Below are positions 1-7,461 of a stretch of 9,915 bases of DNA, piece by piece. Under the pieces are notes generated by a model. It saw only the letters and a list, made by a program, of their open reading frames with translations. It searched no databases and was not told where the DNA came from. The stretch is from Deltaproteobacteria bacterium (GTDB taxonomy: Bacteria; Desulfobacterota; Desulfofervidia; Desulfofervidales; DG-60). Where the stretch lies: contig JAGGTC010000180.1 of assembly GCA_021163945.1 (NCBI GenBank), positions 1-9,915 on the forward strand. The letters are read 5' to 3'. The position numbers and the translations under genes were made by a program. Position 1 is the first letter of the stretch. Each line of letters starts with the position of its first letter.

Positions 1-1
1 C

Positions 2-799
2 CCAAAAGATCTATTTTATCTGGCATTTATAGAAAGTAATTTTGATAATCATGCCTATTCCCGCTCACATGCCTGTGGACCCTGGCAACTAATTGCAGAG
101 ACAGCTATTCAATATGGGATTCGGATAGACCATTGGGTGGATGAGCGCAAAGACCCAGTACTCTCTACTAAGGCAGCTGCTAAATATTTGTCCGATTTAT
201 ACAAAAGATTTGGTTGTTGGTACCTTACAGCTGCGGCCTACAATGCAGGTGGTGGCACAATAAAGAGATTGATTAAAAAGTACAATACAAATGATTGGTG
301 GATACTCTCTAAGAGGGCAAGGGAGCTAAAAAGAGAGACAAGAGATTATGTCCCAAAGTGGATAGCCACCATTATAATTGCCAAAAATCCAGAAAGATAT
401 GGTTTTTCTTCACCAAAGACAACACCCTTAAGATATGATGTCATAAAGACAAATACCATCTTAGATCTAGAAAAAGTTGCACATTTGTGTAAAATTAGCC
501 TAAAGGAAATAAAGAGGCTTAATCCTGCTCTAAAACGTATTTATACCCCACCATATCCCTATTTTTTAAGAATTCCTGAAGGCAAAAAGGAATCCCTTTT
601 GGCTTCATTGAAGAGACAGCCTAGGTTAAAAATTGATCACTTTTACTATTATAGGGTAAGGCCTAGGGACACACTTTGGGGCATTGCCAGACATTATCGC
701 AGTAGTATCGCACTTATTGCAAGATTAAATAACCTATCACCACCTTATCTAATAAGGCCTGGGCAAATGCTCCTTGTCCCAAGGTTAAAAAGGAAATGA
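2..799 (+). CDS. mltD: Membrane-bound lytic murein transglycosylase, MltD-like, with LysM domain (5' end outside window)
   Basis: The frame is open from base 2, so the gene begins upstream and only 265 C-terminal residues are visible. The fragment carries most of an SLT (lysozyme-like) domain. It starts inside FIESNF, whose Glu (fragment residue 11) is the expected catalytic acid, followed by GPWQL near residue 28 and the YNAGGG motif near residues 80-85. A degenerate LysM-like segment (about 144-195) follows, then a clear C-terminal LysM (about 216-260: YRVRPRDTLWGIA, IARLNNL, IRPGQMLLVP). Enzymes of this family cleave the MurNAc-GlcNAc bond in periplasmic peptidoglycan to give 1,6-anhydro products, and LysM binds the glycan. 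SLT followed by LysM is the MltD arrangement. The signal peptide or lipobox cannot be checked. An internal ATG at 137 is not the start, because the conserved catalytic segment lies before it. The stop is 43 bp before the next gene. Confidence 0.9.
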   Translation, partial: PKDLFYLAFIESNFDNHAYSRSHACGPWQLIAETAIQYGIRIDHWVDERKDPVLSTKAAAKYLSDLYKRFGCWYLTAAAYNAGGGTIKRLIKKYNTNDWWILSKRARELKRETRDYVPKWIATIIIAKNPERYGFSSPKTTPLRYDVIKTNTILDLEKVAHLCKISLKEIKRLNPALKRIYTPPYPYFLRIPEGKKESLLASLKRQPRLKIDHFYYYRVRPRDTLWGIARHYRSSIALIARLNNLSPPYLIRPGQMLLVPRLKRK

Positions 800-842
800 T
801 GCTTGCCTTTAACTAATTTCTCTGCTAATCTGTTATTTAGTT

Positions 843-2195
843 GTGCTTCCCAAAAAGGTCATTAAGGCATTAGAAAAGATTGTTGGAAAGGATTGTGTTT
901 CTTTAAAAAAGGAAGACCTTTTATGCTATGCCTATGATGCCACCCAGATTACACACCTGCCAGATGCTGTAGTATTTCCTCACTCTTGTGAAGAGATATC
1001 TAAAATCATGCGCCTTGCCAATGAATATCTATTCCCTGTAGTCCCTAGGGGGGCGGGTTCTGGCATGTCAGGCGGGGCTGTGCCTATAAAGGGGGGGCTT
1101 GTCTTGGCGATGTCTCATCTAAACCGCATCTTAGAGATAAATGAAGAGGATATGTGGGTTTGGGTAGAACCGGGTGTAATTACAAGGGATTTAAAAATGG
1201 CAGTAGAGGAAAGGGGGCTATTTTATCCCCCTGATCCTGCAAGTCAGGCCTTTTCTACAATTGGTGGAAATATAGCAGAGTGTGCTGGGGGACCAAAGGC
1301 CGTTAAGTATGGTGTGACAAAGGATTATGTCTTGGCCCTTGAGGCAGTTCTGCCTACTGGAGAGATCATACAAACCGGAAAGAAGACGATAAAGGGGGTT
1401 ACTGGCTATGATTTGACATCACTCCTTATAGGCTCTGAGGGCACATTGGCCATATTTACAAAGATATTGTTAAAACTCCTACCACTACCCCCTGCCAAGG
1501 GTACAGTCCTTTTGGCAATCAGGGATTTAAATGCCCTACCAAGTGTGATGCACCAACTCCTAAGGGCACCAAACATCCCTACAGCTATTGAGTTTATAGA
1601 TGACCTATGTGGAAGGTGTGTAGAAGAGGGATTTAGGTTGGATTTACTCAAGGATGCTGATGGCTGGCTATTGATTGAGGTAGATGGAACAAAAAACAGT
1701 GTAGAAGAGGTACTAAAATTTATAGAAGAAATAGCCAATAAAGGGGATATAGATATCTTGAAAATGGAAAATGAAGATATTTGGGAGATAAGAAGGGCCA
1801 TCTCCCCCTCCCTTTATCGTCTGGGAGAAAAAAAGTTCAATCATGATATTGTTGTACCTAGAAGTAGGATTTTAGAGATGATTAAAAAGATAAAATCCCT
1901 AAAGAAGGCATACAATATCCCTGTGGCGTGTTTTGGCCATATAGGGGATGGAAATTTACATGTAAATATCTTGTTTAAAGAGGGAGAAAGGGAACAAGCA
2001 GAGATAGTAACCGCTGAGATTATGAAGGCCACCCTCTCTCTAGGGGGAACAATTAGTGGGGAGCATGGAATTGGCCTGACAAAGGCAAAGTTTTTGTCCT
2101 GGGAGGTAAGGCCTGAGGCAATAGATTTGATGAAGAGGCTAAAGAGGACAATTGACCCAAATAATATCCTTAACCCAGGAAAGATCTGGCCCTAA
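843..2195 (+). CDS. FAD-binding oxidase of the GlcD / D-lactate dehydrogenase family
   Basis: This 450-residue flavoprotein is full length for the GlcD family, which oxidises 2-hydroxy acids such as glycolate or D-lactate to 2-oxo acids. The N-terminal FAD-binding (PCMH-type) domain covers about 40-215, with PRGAGSGMSGG (68-78), PPDPAS (129-134), IGGNIAECAGG (140-150) and KYGVTKDYV. The C-terminal FAD-oxidase domain has FGHIGDGNLH (364-373), GTISGEHGIG (402-411) and DPNNILNPGKIWP at the end. The start is GTG at 843: the frame closes at 810 and holds no earlier ATG or GTG, and MLPKKVIKALEKIVG fits the family N-terminus. No clear Shine-Dalgarno sequence precedes it. No signal peptide is seen, so it is probably cytoplasmic or peripheral to the membrane. 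The usual electron-transfer partner, a GlcF-like iron-sulfur subunit, is absent from the window, so the substrate cannot be settled. Confidence 0.92.
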   Translation: MLPKKVIKALEKIVGKDCVSLKKEDLLCYAYDATQITHLPDAVVFPHSCEEISKIMRLANEYLFPVVPRGAGSGMSGGAVPIKGGLVLAMSHLNRILEINEEDMWVWVEPGVITRDLKMAVEERGLFYPPDPASQAFSTIGGNIAECAGGPKAVKYGVTKDYVLALEAVLPTGEIIQTGKKTIKGVTGYDLTSLLIGSEGTLAIFTKILLKLLPLPPAKGTVLLAIRDLNALPSVMHQLLRAPNIPTAIEFIDDLCGRCVEEGFRLDLLKDADGWLLIEVDGTKNSVEEVLKFIEEIANKGDIDILKMENEDIWEIRRAISPSLYRLGEKKFNHDIVVPRSRILEMIKKIKSLKKAYNIPVACFGHIGDGNLHVNILFKEGEREQAEIVTAEIMKATLSLGGTISGEHGIGLTKAKFLSWEVRPEAIDLMKRLKRTIDPNNILNPGKIWP

Positions 2196-2197
2196 AT

Positions 2198-3148
2198 ATG
2201 GAAATAGGAATCTACTTCCACCGTGATTTTGATGGCCTTGTTTCGGCCGCCCTCATAGCCGATTATGCCTATGAAAGGTGGAAAGGCTCTATTAGGTTTT
2301 ATCCATTAAGTCATGGCTATAAGGAAAAGTGGCTAAAGAGCCCACTGAGGGGGGACATCACCTATGTTTTGGACTTTGCATTTCATGAAGGGGCCAGCTT
2401 TTGGTTTGACCACCACCAAACAAGCCTAGAACATTATTTAGGCCCATTAAATAAGGAACGCCACTTCTTTGACCCATCCAAATCGTCTTGTGCCATTCTG
2501 ATATGGGAGGTCCTTTATGAAAGGTTTGGTTATCGAAACCTAAACCTTGAAAAACTGGTTAATTGGGCAGACATTATTGATGGTGCAAAGTTTTCTTTAA
2601 AAGACTTGGTGGAGTGTAAAGAGAGGGCCTTACAAATTCACCTCTCCTTATCCCTTGAGGCAGATAATGCCTATCTTATCGAACTGGCCAGATTGTTTTT
2701 CCATTACAAGGATGCCATACTCCGTTCAAATTTACCCTATATTGTTGAATGGAGATTTAAGAAGGCCAGGGAATATCAGAGACAGAGCTTAGAAAAATTT
2801 AAAAAGATAGCAAAATTTGACCCCAAAACAGGGATAGTGACATTTTTTATGTCCAGAGATTTTTTTTATTGCCGCTGGGCCCCTTACTATGTCTTTCCTG
2901 ATTGCAAATACTCATTAGGGGTAATAAATACAGAAAATGAGAGATATATGGTCATAGTAAATGAAAATCCATTTTCAAGGTCAGGAAAGATAAATATTGG
3001 CAAGATTTGTGCACATTATGGTGGGGGTGGACATCTAGGGGTAGGTGGTATAAATGTCTCCTCACTAGAAGAGGGGCAGAGGATTGTGGGAGAGATTAAG
3101 GCATTGATTGAAAATGCTTTAATTAAACCCAAAGGGGAGTGTGCCTAA
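2198..3148 (+). CDS. DHH/DHHA1 family phosphoesterase
   Basis: This 316-residue protein has the DHH-family metal ligands: HRDFDG at 8-13, Asp59 in YVLDFAF, FDHHQT at 70-75 and NWADIIDGA in the middle. The C-terminal DHHA1 substrate-binding domain ends in GGGGHLGVGG (275-284). Family members hydrolyse phosphodiester bonds with Mn2+. NrnA-like members degrade short oligoribonucleotides or pAp, and others cleave cyclic dinucleotides. No TM, PAS/GGDEF or CBS domain is attached, so it is a soluble stand-alone enzyme, and the exact substrate is open. The ATG lies 2 bp after the glcD-like stop, which suggests translational coupling. An AGGAAAG stretch about 14 nt upstream may serve as ribosome-binding site. 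The 3' end overlaps the convergent adenine deaminase by 26 bp. Confidence 0.88.
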   Translation: MEIGIYFHRDFDGLVSAALIADYAYERWKGSIRFYPLSHGYKEKWLKSPLRGDITYVLDFAFHEGASFWFDHHQTSLEHYLGPLNKERHFFDPSKSSCAILIWEVLYERFGYRNLNLEKLVNWADIIDGAKFSLKDLVECKERALQIHLSLSLEADNAYLIELARLFFHYKDAILRSNLPYIVEWRFKKAREYQRQSLEKFKKIAKFDPKTGIVTFFMSRDFFYCRWAPYYVFPDCKYSLGVINTENERYMVIVNENPFSRSGKINIGKICAHYGGGGHLGVGGINVSSLEEGQRIVGEIKALIENALIKPKGECA

Positions 3149-4811
3149 ATCTCTCTACATCAAAGAGCCCCATATCTGTCATCTTCAGATAAGGGATAAC
3201 AGGTAAGGCAAGAAAGGAGAGTTGCATAAAGGGCTCACTAATTTTACAACCTATAGACCTTGCTGCCCTCTTTAGGCCCTTTACCTTTTTGGCTGTCTCC
3301 TCAATGGATTTATTGGTCATAAGCCCACAAATAGGAAGTGGAAGCGTCTCTAAGACCCTCCCATTGCCTACCACGACCTGACCACCCCCTGCCCTCTCTA
3401 TCTCCTTAACTGCCATTATCATATCCAAATCATTTGTCCCTATTACAACTATATTGTGTGAATCGTGTGCCACCGTGGAGGCCATAGCCCCACTTTTTAA
3501 GCCAAATCCCTTAACAAACCCCAGACCCACATTCCCTGTCTTATGGTGTCTCTCTATAACTGCTATCTTACAAATGTCATCTTTTATATCTGAAACAACG
3601 AGGGCATCTGTTATAATCTGCCCCTCTACTGCCCCTATTACCCTTATCCTCTTTCCCCTCCTATGTATCTTTATCTTTTCTTCCCAACCTTTTGCTATGT
3701 GTATGGTATTTAGAAGTCTATTTGGTACCTTTTTGGGCCTTATATCCTCCAAGACCTCGCCTTCTCTGGCCACAATCCTCCCATCCTTCATTGTCCATAT
3801 GACCTTAAATTCCTTTAAATCAGAAAGTAAGACCAAGTCTGCCCTAAACCCTATTGCTATGGCCCCCCTCCTCTCTAGCCTATATGCCTCACATACACTT
3901 AAACTCACCATCCTTATAGCAAGGATGGGGTCTATTCCATAACCTACAGCCTTCTTTAACAATAGATCCAAATGGCCATCTATTAAATCATCAGGGCTTT
4001 TATCATCACTTACAAGGCAAATTCTATTGCAATTATAGGGTGTGACGAGATTGATAAGCTCTTTCATGTTTTTCTCACTACTGCCCTCCCTTATAAATAT
4101 CCTCATACCCTTTGAGAGCTTTTCGCTTGCCTCCTCAAGTCTTGTGCACTCATGGTCTGTACCTATGCCCGAAATTAAATAGGCATTTAAATCCTTCCCC
4201 AAGACAAAGGGGGCATGCCCATCCTTTGGACAATCTGAAGAGACTTTAATCTTTTCTAAGACGCTGGCATCCCCTCGTATCACCCCTGGGTAGTTCATCA
4301 CCTCAGCAAGTCCTAATACCCTTTCTTCTTTTAGGAGCTCATTTATCTCTTCTGCACCAATCTCTGCACCAGATGTCTCAAAGGGTGTAGCTGGCACACA
4401 AGAGGGTGCCATAAAGAATATATCCATAGGAAGATCTTTACTGTCCTCTATCATCCATTTTATTCCCCTTATTCCTGAGACATTTGCTATTTCATGTGGG
4501 TCTGAGATAACAGCGGCAGTCCCATGTGGGATGACTGCCCTTGCAAAGGAGGATGGAGAAAGCATAGTGCTTTCAATGTGTATATGTGCATCCATAAAGG
4601 AGGGTGATAAAAATGCCCCCTTCCCATCTAATATCTCCTTACTTTTGTAATCCCCAAATCCTACTATTATGCCATTAGAGATTGCTACAGAGTCCTTGAA
4701 TATCCTTCCAGAAAGGACATCTACTATCTGAACATCTTTAATTAATACATCTGCAGTCCCTTTTCCATGTGCAATCTTAATCAATCCCTTTAATGTCTTT
4801 AAATCATACAT
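3123..4811 (-). CDS. ade: Adenine deaminase
   Basis: This 562-residue amidohydrolase should convert adenine to hypoxanthine plus ammonia in purine salvage. It shows the bacterial AdeC pattern: metal site DAHIHIESTML (74-84), PHGTAAVISDPHEIANVSG (95-113), DGHAP (197-201), GKDLNAY (205-211), TDHECT (218-223) and LVSDDKSPDDL, which carries the later metal-site Asp. The C-terminal domain keeps SGAMASTVAHDSHNIVVIG and the GGGQVVV and LPLPICGLMT segments. The start is ATG at 4811. An open frame continues upstream to 4955, but that 48-residue extension looks nothing like the family, whereas MYDLKTLKGLIKIAHGKGTADVLIKD matches the usual N-terminus in form. The ribosome-binding site is weak. It is transcribed alone, divergent from the small membrane-protein gene and convergent with the DHH gene. 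No purine riboswitch was recognised upstream. Confidence 0.94.
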   Translation of the reverse strand: MYDLKTLKGLIKIAHGKGTADVLIKDVQIVDVLSGRIFKDSVAISNGIIVGFGDYKSKEILDGKGAFLSPSFMDAHIHIESTMLSPSSFARAVIPHGTAAVISDPHEIANVSGIRGIKWMIEDSKDLPMDIFFMAPSCVPATPFETSGAEIGAEEINELLKEERVLGLAEVMNYPGVIRGDASVLEKIKVSSDCPKDGHAPFVLGKDLNAYLISGIGTDHECTRLEEASEKLSKGMRIFIREGSSEKNMKELINLVTPYNCNRICLVSDDKSPDDLIDGHLDLLLKKAVGYGIDPILAIRMVSLSVCEAYRLERRGAIAIGFRADLVLLSDLKEFKVIWTMKDGRIVAREGEVLEDIRPKKVPNRLLNTIHIAKGWEEKIKIHRRGKRIRVIGAVEGQIITDALVVSDIKDDICKIAVIERHHKTGNVGLGFVKGFGLKSGAMASTVAHDSHNIVVIGTNDLDMIMAVKEIERAGGGQVVVGNGRVLETLPLPICGLMTNKSIEETAKKVKGLKRAARSIGCKISEPFMQLSFLALPVIPYLKMTDMGLFDVERFRHTPLWV

Positions 4812-4856
4812 AATAGTTAATCTTTTTACCAAATACCTCTTGGCTTTGCAAATGAT

Positions 4857-4878
4857 TGCTATAGCAGTTACCGGGTAA
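4857..4878. promoter_or_regulatory. Two adjacent palindromes in a divergent intergenic region (possible operators)
   Basis: TGCTATAGCA (4857-4866) is a perfect 10-bp palindrome. One base later, TTACC-G-GGTAA (4868-4878) is a perfect inverted repeat around a single base. They lie 46 bp upstream of the adenine deaminase start and 42 bp upstream of the small gene's original ATG, where an operator for either divergent gene could sit. No regulator is encoded nearby, and a 10-bp palindrome may arise by chance, so the regulatory role is inference. Confidence 0.25.
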
Positions 4879-4947
4879 TTGGAGGTTGACATCGCAAGGG
4901 CGTTTTGATATGGTGAAAACATGAAAAAGGTAGTTATTGTCTTAGGC

Positions 4948-4963
4948 CTAGCCATCTAGCCAT
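4948..4963 (+). repeat. Exact 8-bp tandem duplication CTAGCCAT x2
   Basis: Two exact head-to-tail copies lie within the signal-peptide codons of the small gene. The second copy introduces the in-frame TAG and shifts the frame by 8 bases. Deleting either copy restores one continuous reading frame. Confidence 0.9.
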
Positions 4964-5072
4964 AATGTTATCAGCTCCAATGGTAGCCAGTGCGGTTGAA
5001 AAGGCCCCAAGAATTACCGATAAAGAGATTATAGAAAGGCTTACAAGACTTGAAGAAGGACAGAGGGCAATT

Positions 5073-5114
5073 AACAAACGCATTGATGATGTCAATAAAC
5101 GCATTGATGACCTG
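5073..5114 (+). repeat. 21-bp tandem repeat encoding NKRIDD-V/L
   Basis: Two consecutive 21-base units (5073-5093 and 5094-5114) encode NKRIDDV and NKRIDDL. They differ at a few positions, mainly at the ends. The unit is exactly seven codons, one coiled-coil heptad, so the repeat lengthens the coil by one heptad and keeps its register. Confidence 0.8.
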
Positions 5115-5275
5115 CGGGCAGAAATGAATAATCGCTTTAACACTTTACAGTGGATGCTTGGTCTTTCTATAACTATTTCACTTATAATCCTGGGCTTTGT
5201 CCTGCGGATGCAACTCCTTCCTCCTAAAGGGGCGCTGTGACCCACTTTGGCACTAAACTCACTATTTCCTTATTT

Positions 5276-5296
5276 TTTTCACTTCGTAAGTGGAAA
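5276..5296. other. Short inverted repeat (hairpin) between small gene and transferase gene
   Basis: TTTTCACTT-CGT-AAGTGGAAA can form a stem of about 9 bp with one G-T pair and a 3-nt loop. It follows the small gene by 35 bp. A T-run precedes it on the plus strand, but no U-tract follows the stem on either strand, so it is not a canonical intrinsic terminator. Its role is unclear. Confidence 0.3.
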
Positions 5297-5317
5297 TTTA
5301 AGATAAAGAAGACATAT

Positions 5318-5361
5318 ATGGTTATTTACATAAAGGGCAAAATATGATAGTGACTTTGTAG
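5318..5361 (+). promoter_or_regulatory. Leader with two tiny reading frames before the transferase gene
   Basis: ATG 5318 opens a nine-codon frame (MVIYIKGKI) whose TGA overlaps a second ATG at 5344 as ATGA. That second frame (MIVTL) ends at TAG 5359-5361, directly against the transferase ATG at 5362 and in the same frame. AAAGGG six bases before ATG 5344 is a better Shine-Dalgarno match than anything before 5362, so ribosomes may load on the leader and restart on the main gene. This is inference from start, stop and Shine-Dalgarno placement only. Confidence 0.25.
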
Positions 5362-6777
5362 ATGGATGGACTTAGGCGATTAGTGGCAATTTTTTGCCTT
5401 ATCATACTAGACCTTATGGCCCTTGTTACCTCCCTCTCTATCTCTGTATACCTTAGGAACAATGTACTCCCCCAGATTTTTCCATTTCTCCCTGAAAATC
5501 CGTTTCCTCTGAGGCATTTTTTGTCTTTATGGTGGTTTTTTGGGGTGTATATCTTCTTTTTTGCCTATCGTGGACTTTACACAAACAGAATGGTCTTTTG
5601 GGAAGAAGTACAAAATTTAACATATGCCTGTTTTCTATCTATTATTGGACTTTTGACCATAGTCTCACTTGGAAAATTGTCCTATTTGGTCTCAAGGATT
5701 GTGCTTCTGCTCTCCTTTTTAAATATGCTTTGGCTGGCTACCCTCTTTCGATACTATGGCAAAAGGCTAATGAATCTATTTGGGATATGGAAAAAAAAGG
5801 TGCTCATTTTGGGGGCAGGGAAGTCTGGCCAGATGTTACTTAGGGCATTAGAGAATGAGAAGATCTTGGGCTATGAGGTCTTGGGGTTCCTTGATGATGA
5901 CCCTGAAAGATCCGGCAAGGATATTGGAGGAAAAAGGGTATTAGGGAGACTAGATGAGGTTGATAGGTTCTTATCCAATTTTAAGGTCAAGGATATATTC
6001 TTGGCTACTACTAAGGAAAATCCCATCGTTCACAAGCTCCAATTAAAGACCGAAAATCTTTATTTTATCCCCAATTTTATCCCCTTTTTAAACAGTCATT
6101 TTAAATTTTTCTTTGATGAGAAACTCCTGACTATTAACCTAAGGAACAATCTTCAGTTACGTTCTAATCAATTGATAAAAAGGGGATTTGATCTTATAGT
6201 AGTATTAGCCATTTTGATTTTTGGCCTCCCATTTTTAATCCTGATTTCCCTGCTTATTAAGCTAGAGAGTAGGGGAAAGGTCTTTTTTGTCCAGAAAAGA
6301 TGGGGAAAAAATGGCAGTATCTTTGAGTGTATAAAATTCAGGACCATGTTCGCAGATGGTGATGCAAGGCTTAGAGATTATTTGAATAAGAATAAAAAGG
6401 CCAATGAAGAATGGAAAAAGTTTAGGAAATTAAAGACGTTTGACCCAAGAATAACAAAGGTAGGCAATTTTTTACGTAGATTCAGCCTTGATGAATTGCC
6501 CCAGATCTTTAATGTGATAAAGGGTGAGATGAGCTTAGTAGGCCCAAGGCCCTATCTTTTGGAGGAAAGAGAAAAGATGGGTAGAGACTTTGATCTAATC
6601 CTAAAGACACCCCCAGGTATTACAGGCCTTTGGCAGGTCTCGGGCAGAAATGAGCTCTCCTTTAAAGAGCGCTTGGCCCTAGATATATGGTATGTAAGAA
6701 ACTGGTCGCTCTGGCTAGATATAATAATTTTACTTAAGACATTTAAGGCCGTGATAACGGCCAAGGGGGCATACTAA
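5362..6777 (+). CDS. Undecaprenyl-phosphate hexose-1-phosphate transferase, WbaP-like
   Basis: This 471-residue polytopic membrane protein should start O-antigen or exopolysaccharide synthesis by moving a sugar-1-phosphate (Gal, Glc or similar) from a UDP-sugar to undecaprenyl phosphate at the inner membrane. Four N-terminal hydrophobic helices (about 7-30, 52-70, 88-104, 112-130) lead into a Rossmann-like domain with ILGAGKSG (149-156) and LGFLDDDPE. After a hydrophobic re-entrant segment (about 275-300) comes the catalytic bacterial sugar transferase domain: KRGFDLI, FVQKRWGKNG (309-318), CIKFRTM (323-329), the FSLDELPQ pair Asp377/Glu378, SLVGPRP (391-397) and PGITGLWQVSGRN (418-430). The sugar cannot be read from the sequence. 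A TAG directly precedes the ATG, so the N-terminus is fixed at or after 5362. No other glycan genes lie in the window. The gene ends 4 bp inside the convergent rsmG. Confidence 0.92.
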   Translation: MDGLRRLVAIFCLIILDLMALVTSLSISVYLRNNVLPQIFPFLPENPFPLRHFLSLWWFFGVYIFFFAYRGLYTNRMVFWEEVQNLTYACFLSIIGLLTIVSLGKLSYLVSRIVLLLSFLNMLWLATLFRYYGKRLMNLFGIWKKKVLILGAGKSGQMLLRALENEKILGYEVLGFLDDDPERSGKDIGGKRVLGRLDEVDRFLSNFKVKDIFLATTKENPIVHKLQLKTENLYFIPNFIPFLNSHFKFFFDEKLLTINLRNNLQLRSNQLIKRGFDLIVVLAILIFGLPFLILISLLIKLESRGKVFFVQKRWGKNGSIFECIKFRTMFADGDARLRDYLNKNKKANEEWKKFRKLKTFDPRITKVGNFLRRFSLDELPQIFNVIKGEMSLVGPRPYLLEEREKMGRDFDLILKTPPGITGLWQVSGRNELSFKERLALDIWYVRNWSLWLDIIILLKTFKAVITAKGAY

Positions 6778-7421
6778 GAGATCCTCTTAAATGCCATTAT
6801 TTGCCTTTTTGTCTGACTAAATGGGAGAATAAAACTCTTTGTAACTACCAATTCTAAATTAAGCCTCTTTAGCTCTAAGGGGGAAATATTGGTATTTATC
6901 GAAACCATAGCAATAATTATCCCCCCTTTTTTTACAAATGGTTGAGCCAATTTTAGGTATTTAGGCAGGGGTAAGGTGGCACGTGAGATTATGGCATTAA
7001 AGGAGGCAAGGGGGAGTGTAGGTCTTTTTGTATCTAAATATGTTTGCATAACACTGATATCTTGTAGATTTAATAATTGGACAACCTCCTTTAAAAAGGA
7101 TATCTTTTTCCTGCGTGACTCAACCAGTGTAAGCCTCAGTGAAGGGATAGCAATCTTTAGGGGGATACCAGGAAATCCTGCCCCAGTCCCAATATCTAAA
7201 AGGCCCCAGCGGGGTTTTAAGAGCGAAAATGGTGTAAGTGAATCTAAAAAGTGCTTTATAACAATCTCACGGTCATTCCTGATGCCAGTAAGGTTAATGC
7301 GTCTATTCCACTTTTTGAGACGAAGCAGATAGAGTCTAAACTTATGAATTTGCTCATTGCTCAGGTCTATTTCTAAGAATTTACTGCCCTCTTTTAGTAT
7401 ATTTTTTAGTGCCTCATCCAT
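6774..7421 (-). CDS. rsmG: 16S rRNA (guanine-N7)-methyltransferase RsmG
   Basis: This is a 215-residue SAM-dependent methyltransferase, known in E. coli (also called GidB) to methylate N7 of G527 in 16S rRNA. The N-terminal helices with LKKWNRRINLTGIRN (36-49) and IKHFLDSL (55-62) are typical. The SAM-binding loop is LLDIGTGAGFPGIPL (74-88), followed by the acidic strand LTLVESRRKKISFL (97-110). SRATLPLPKYL (146-156) and KKGGIIIAM complete the fold. The length is normal for the family. The start is ATG at 7421, without a clear Shine-Dalgarno sequence. It is the last gene of the five-gene minus-strand cluster, 40 bp after the 70-aa gene, and overlaps the convergent transferase gene by 4 bp. 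Here it is not next to gidA/mnmG or parAB, which often neighbour it in other bacteria. Confidence 0.94.
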   Translation of the reverse strand: MDEALKNILKEGSKFLEIDLSNEQIHKFRLYLLRLKKWNRRINLTGIRNDREIVIKHFLDSLTPFSLLKPRWGLLDIGTGAGFPGIPLKIAIPSLRLTLVESRRKKISFLKEVVQLLNLQDISVMQTYLDTKRPTLPLASFNAIISRATLPLPKYLKLAQPFVKKGGIIIAMVSINTNISPLELKRLNLELVVTKSFILPFSQTKRQIMAFKRIS

Positions 7422-7461
7422 AATGTAAAGTTTTTGGAAATCTGGGTTTGGGATGAAAGTG

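Larger units (their letters stand above)
4921..5240 (+). pseudogene. Small exported or membrane coiled-coil protein, frameshifted by an 8-bp duplication
   Basis: Translation from ATG 4921 (GGTGA just upstream at 4912-4916) gives MKKVVIVLGLAI and then a TAG at 4957-4959. CTAGCCAT is exactly duplicated in tandem at 4948-4955 and 4956-4963. Removing one copy joins the frame to the 91-codon frame starting at 4965 and gives a 103-residue protein. Its N-terminus is then a textbook signal peptide: MKK, a hydrophobic core, MLSAPMVASA and an ASA-V cleavage site near residue 22. The body has a heptad-like charged coiled coil (IIERLTRLEEGQRAINKR, NKRIDD repeated twice, LRAEMNNRF) and ends with a membrane helix (WMLGLSITISLIILGFVLRM) and a short tail. 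I do not know its function. As it stands the gene is broken, unless translation restarts at ATG 4965, which has no Shine-Dalgarno sequence and would lack the basic n-region. A phase-variable switch or an assembly error are alternatives. Confidence 0.75.

Noticed and set aside
3454..3942. 162-codon plus-strand open frame inside adenine deaminase
   Set aside because: It is antisense to a strongly conserved gene, rich in Ser/Pro/Leu as expected for a shadow frame, and has no domain. The same applies to open frames at 1406-1801, 1841-2032, 5529-5843, 6552-6764, 6976-7332, 7930-8127 and 9128-9334, and to 4934-5245 on the minus strand.
4886..4914. TTGACA plus TATGGT as promoter of the small gene
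   Set aside because: The -35 is perfect, but the -10 would overlap the ribosome-binding site and leave almost no 5' leader, so I did not list it as a feature.
4812..4955. N-terminal extension of adenine deaminase to a start at 4955
   Set aside because: The 48 added residues have no family character, overlap the divergent small gene and its palindromes, and the usual N-terminus begins at ATG 4811.
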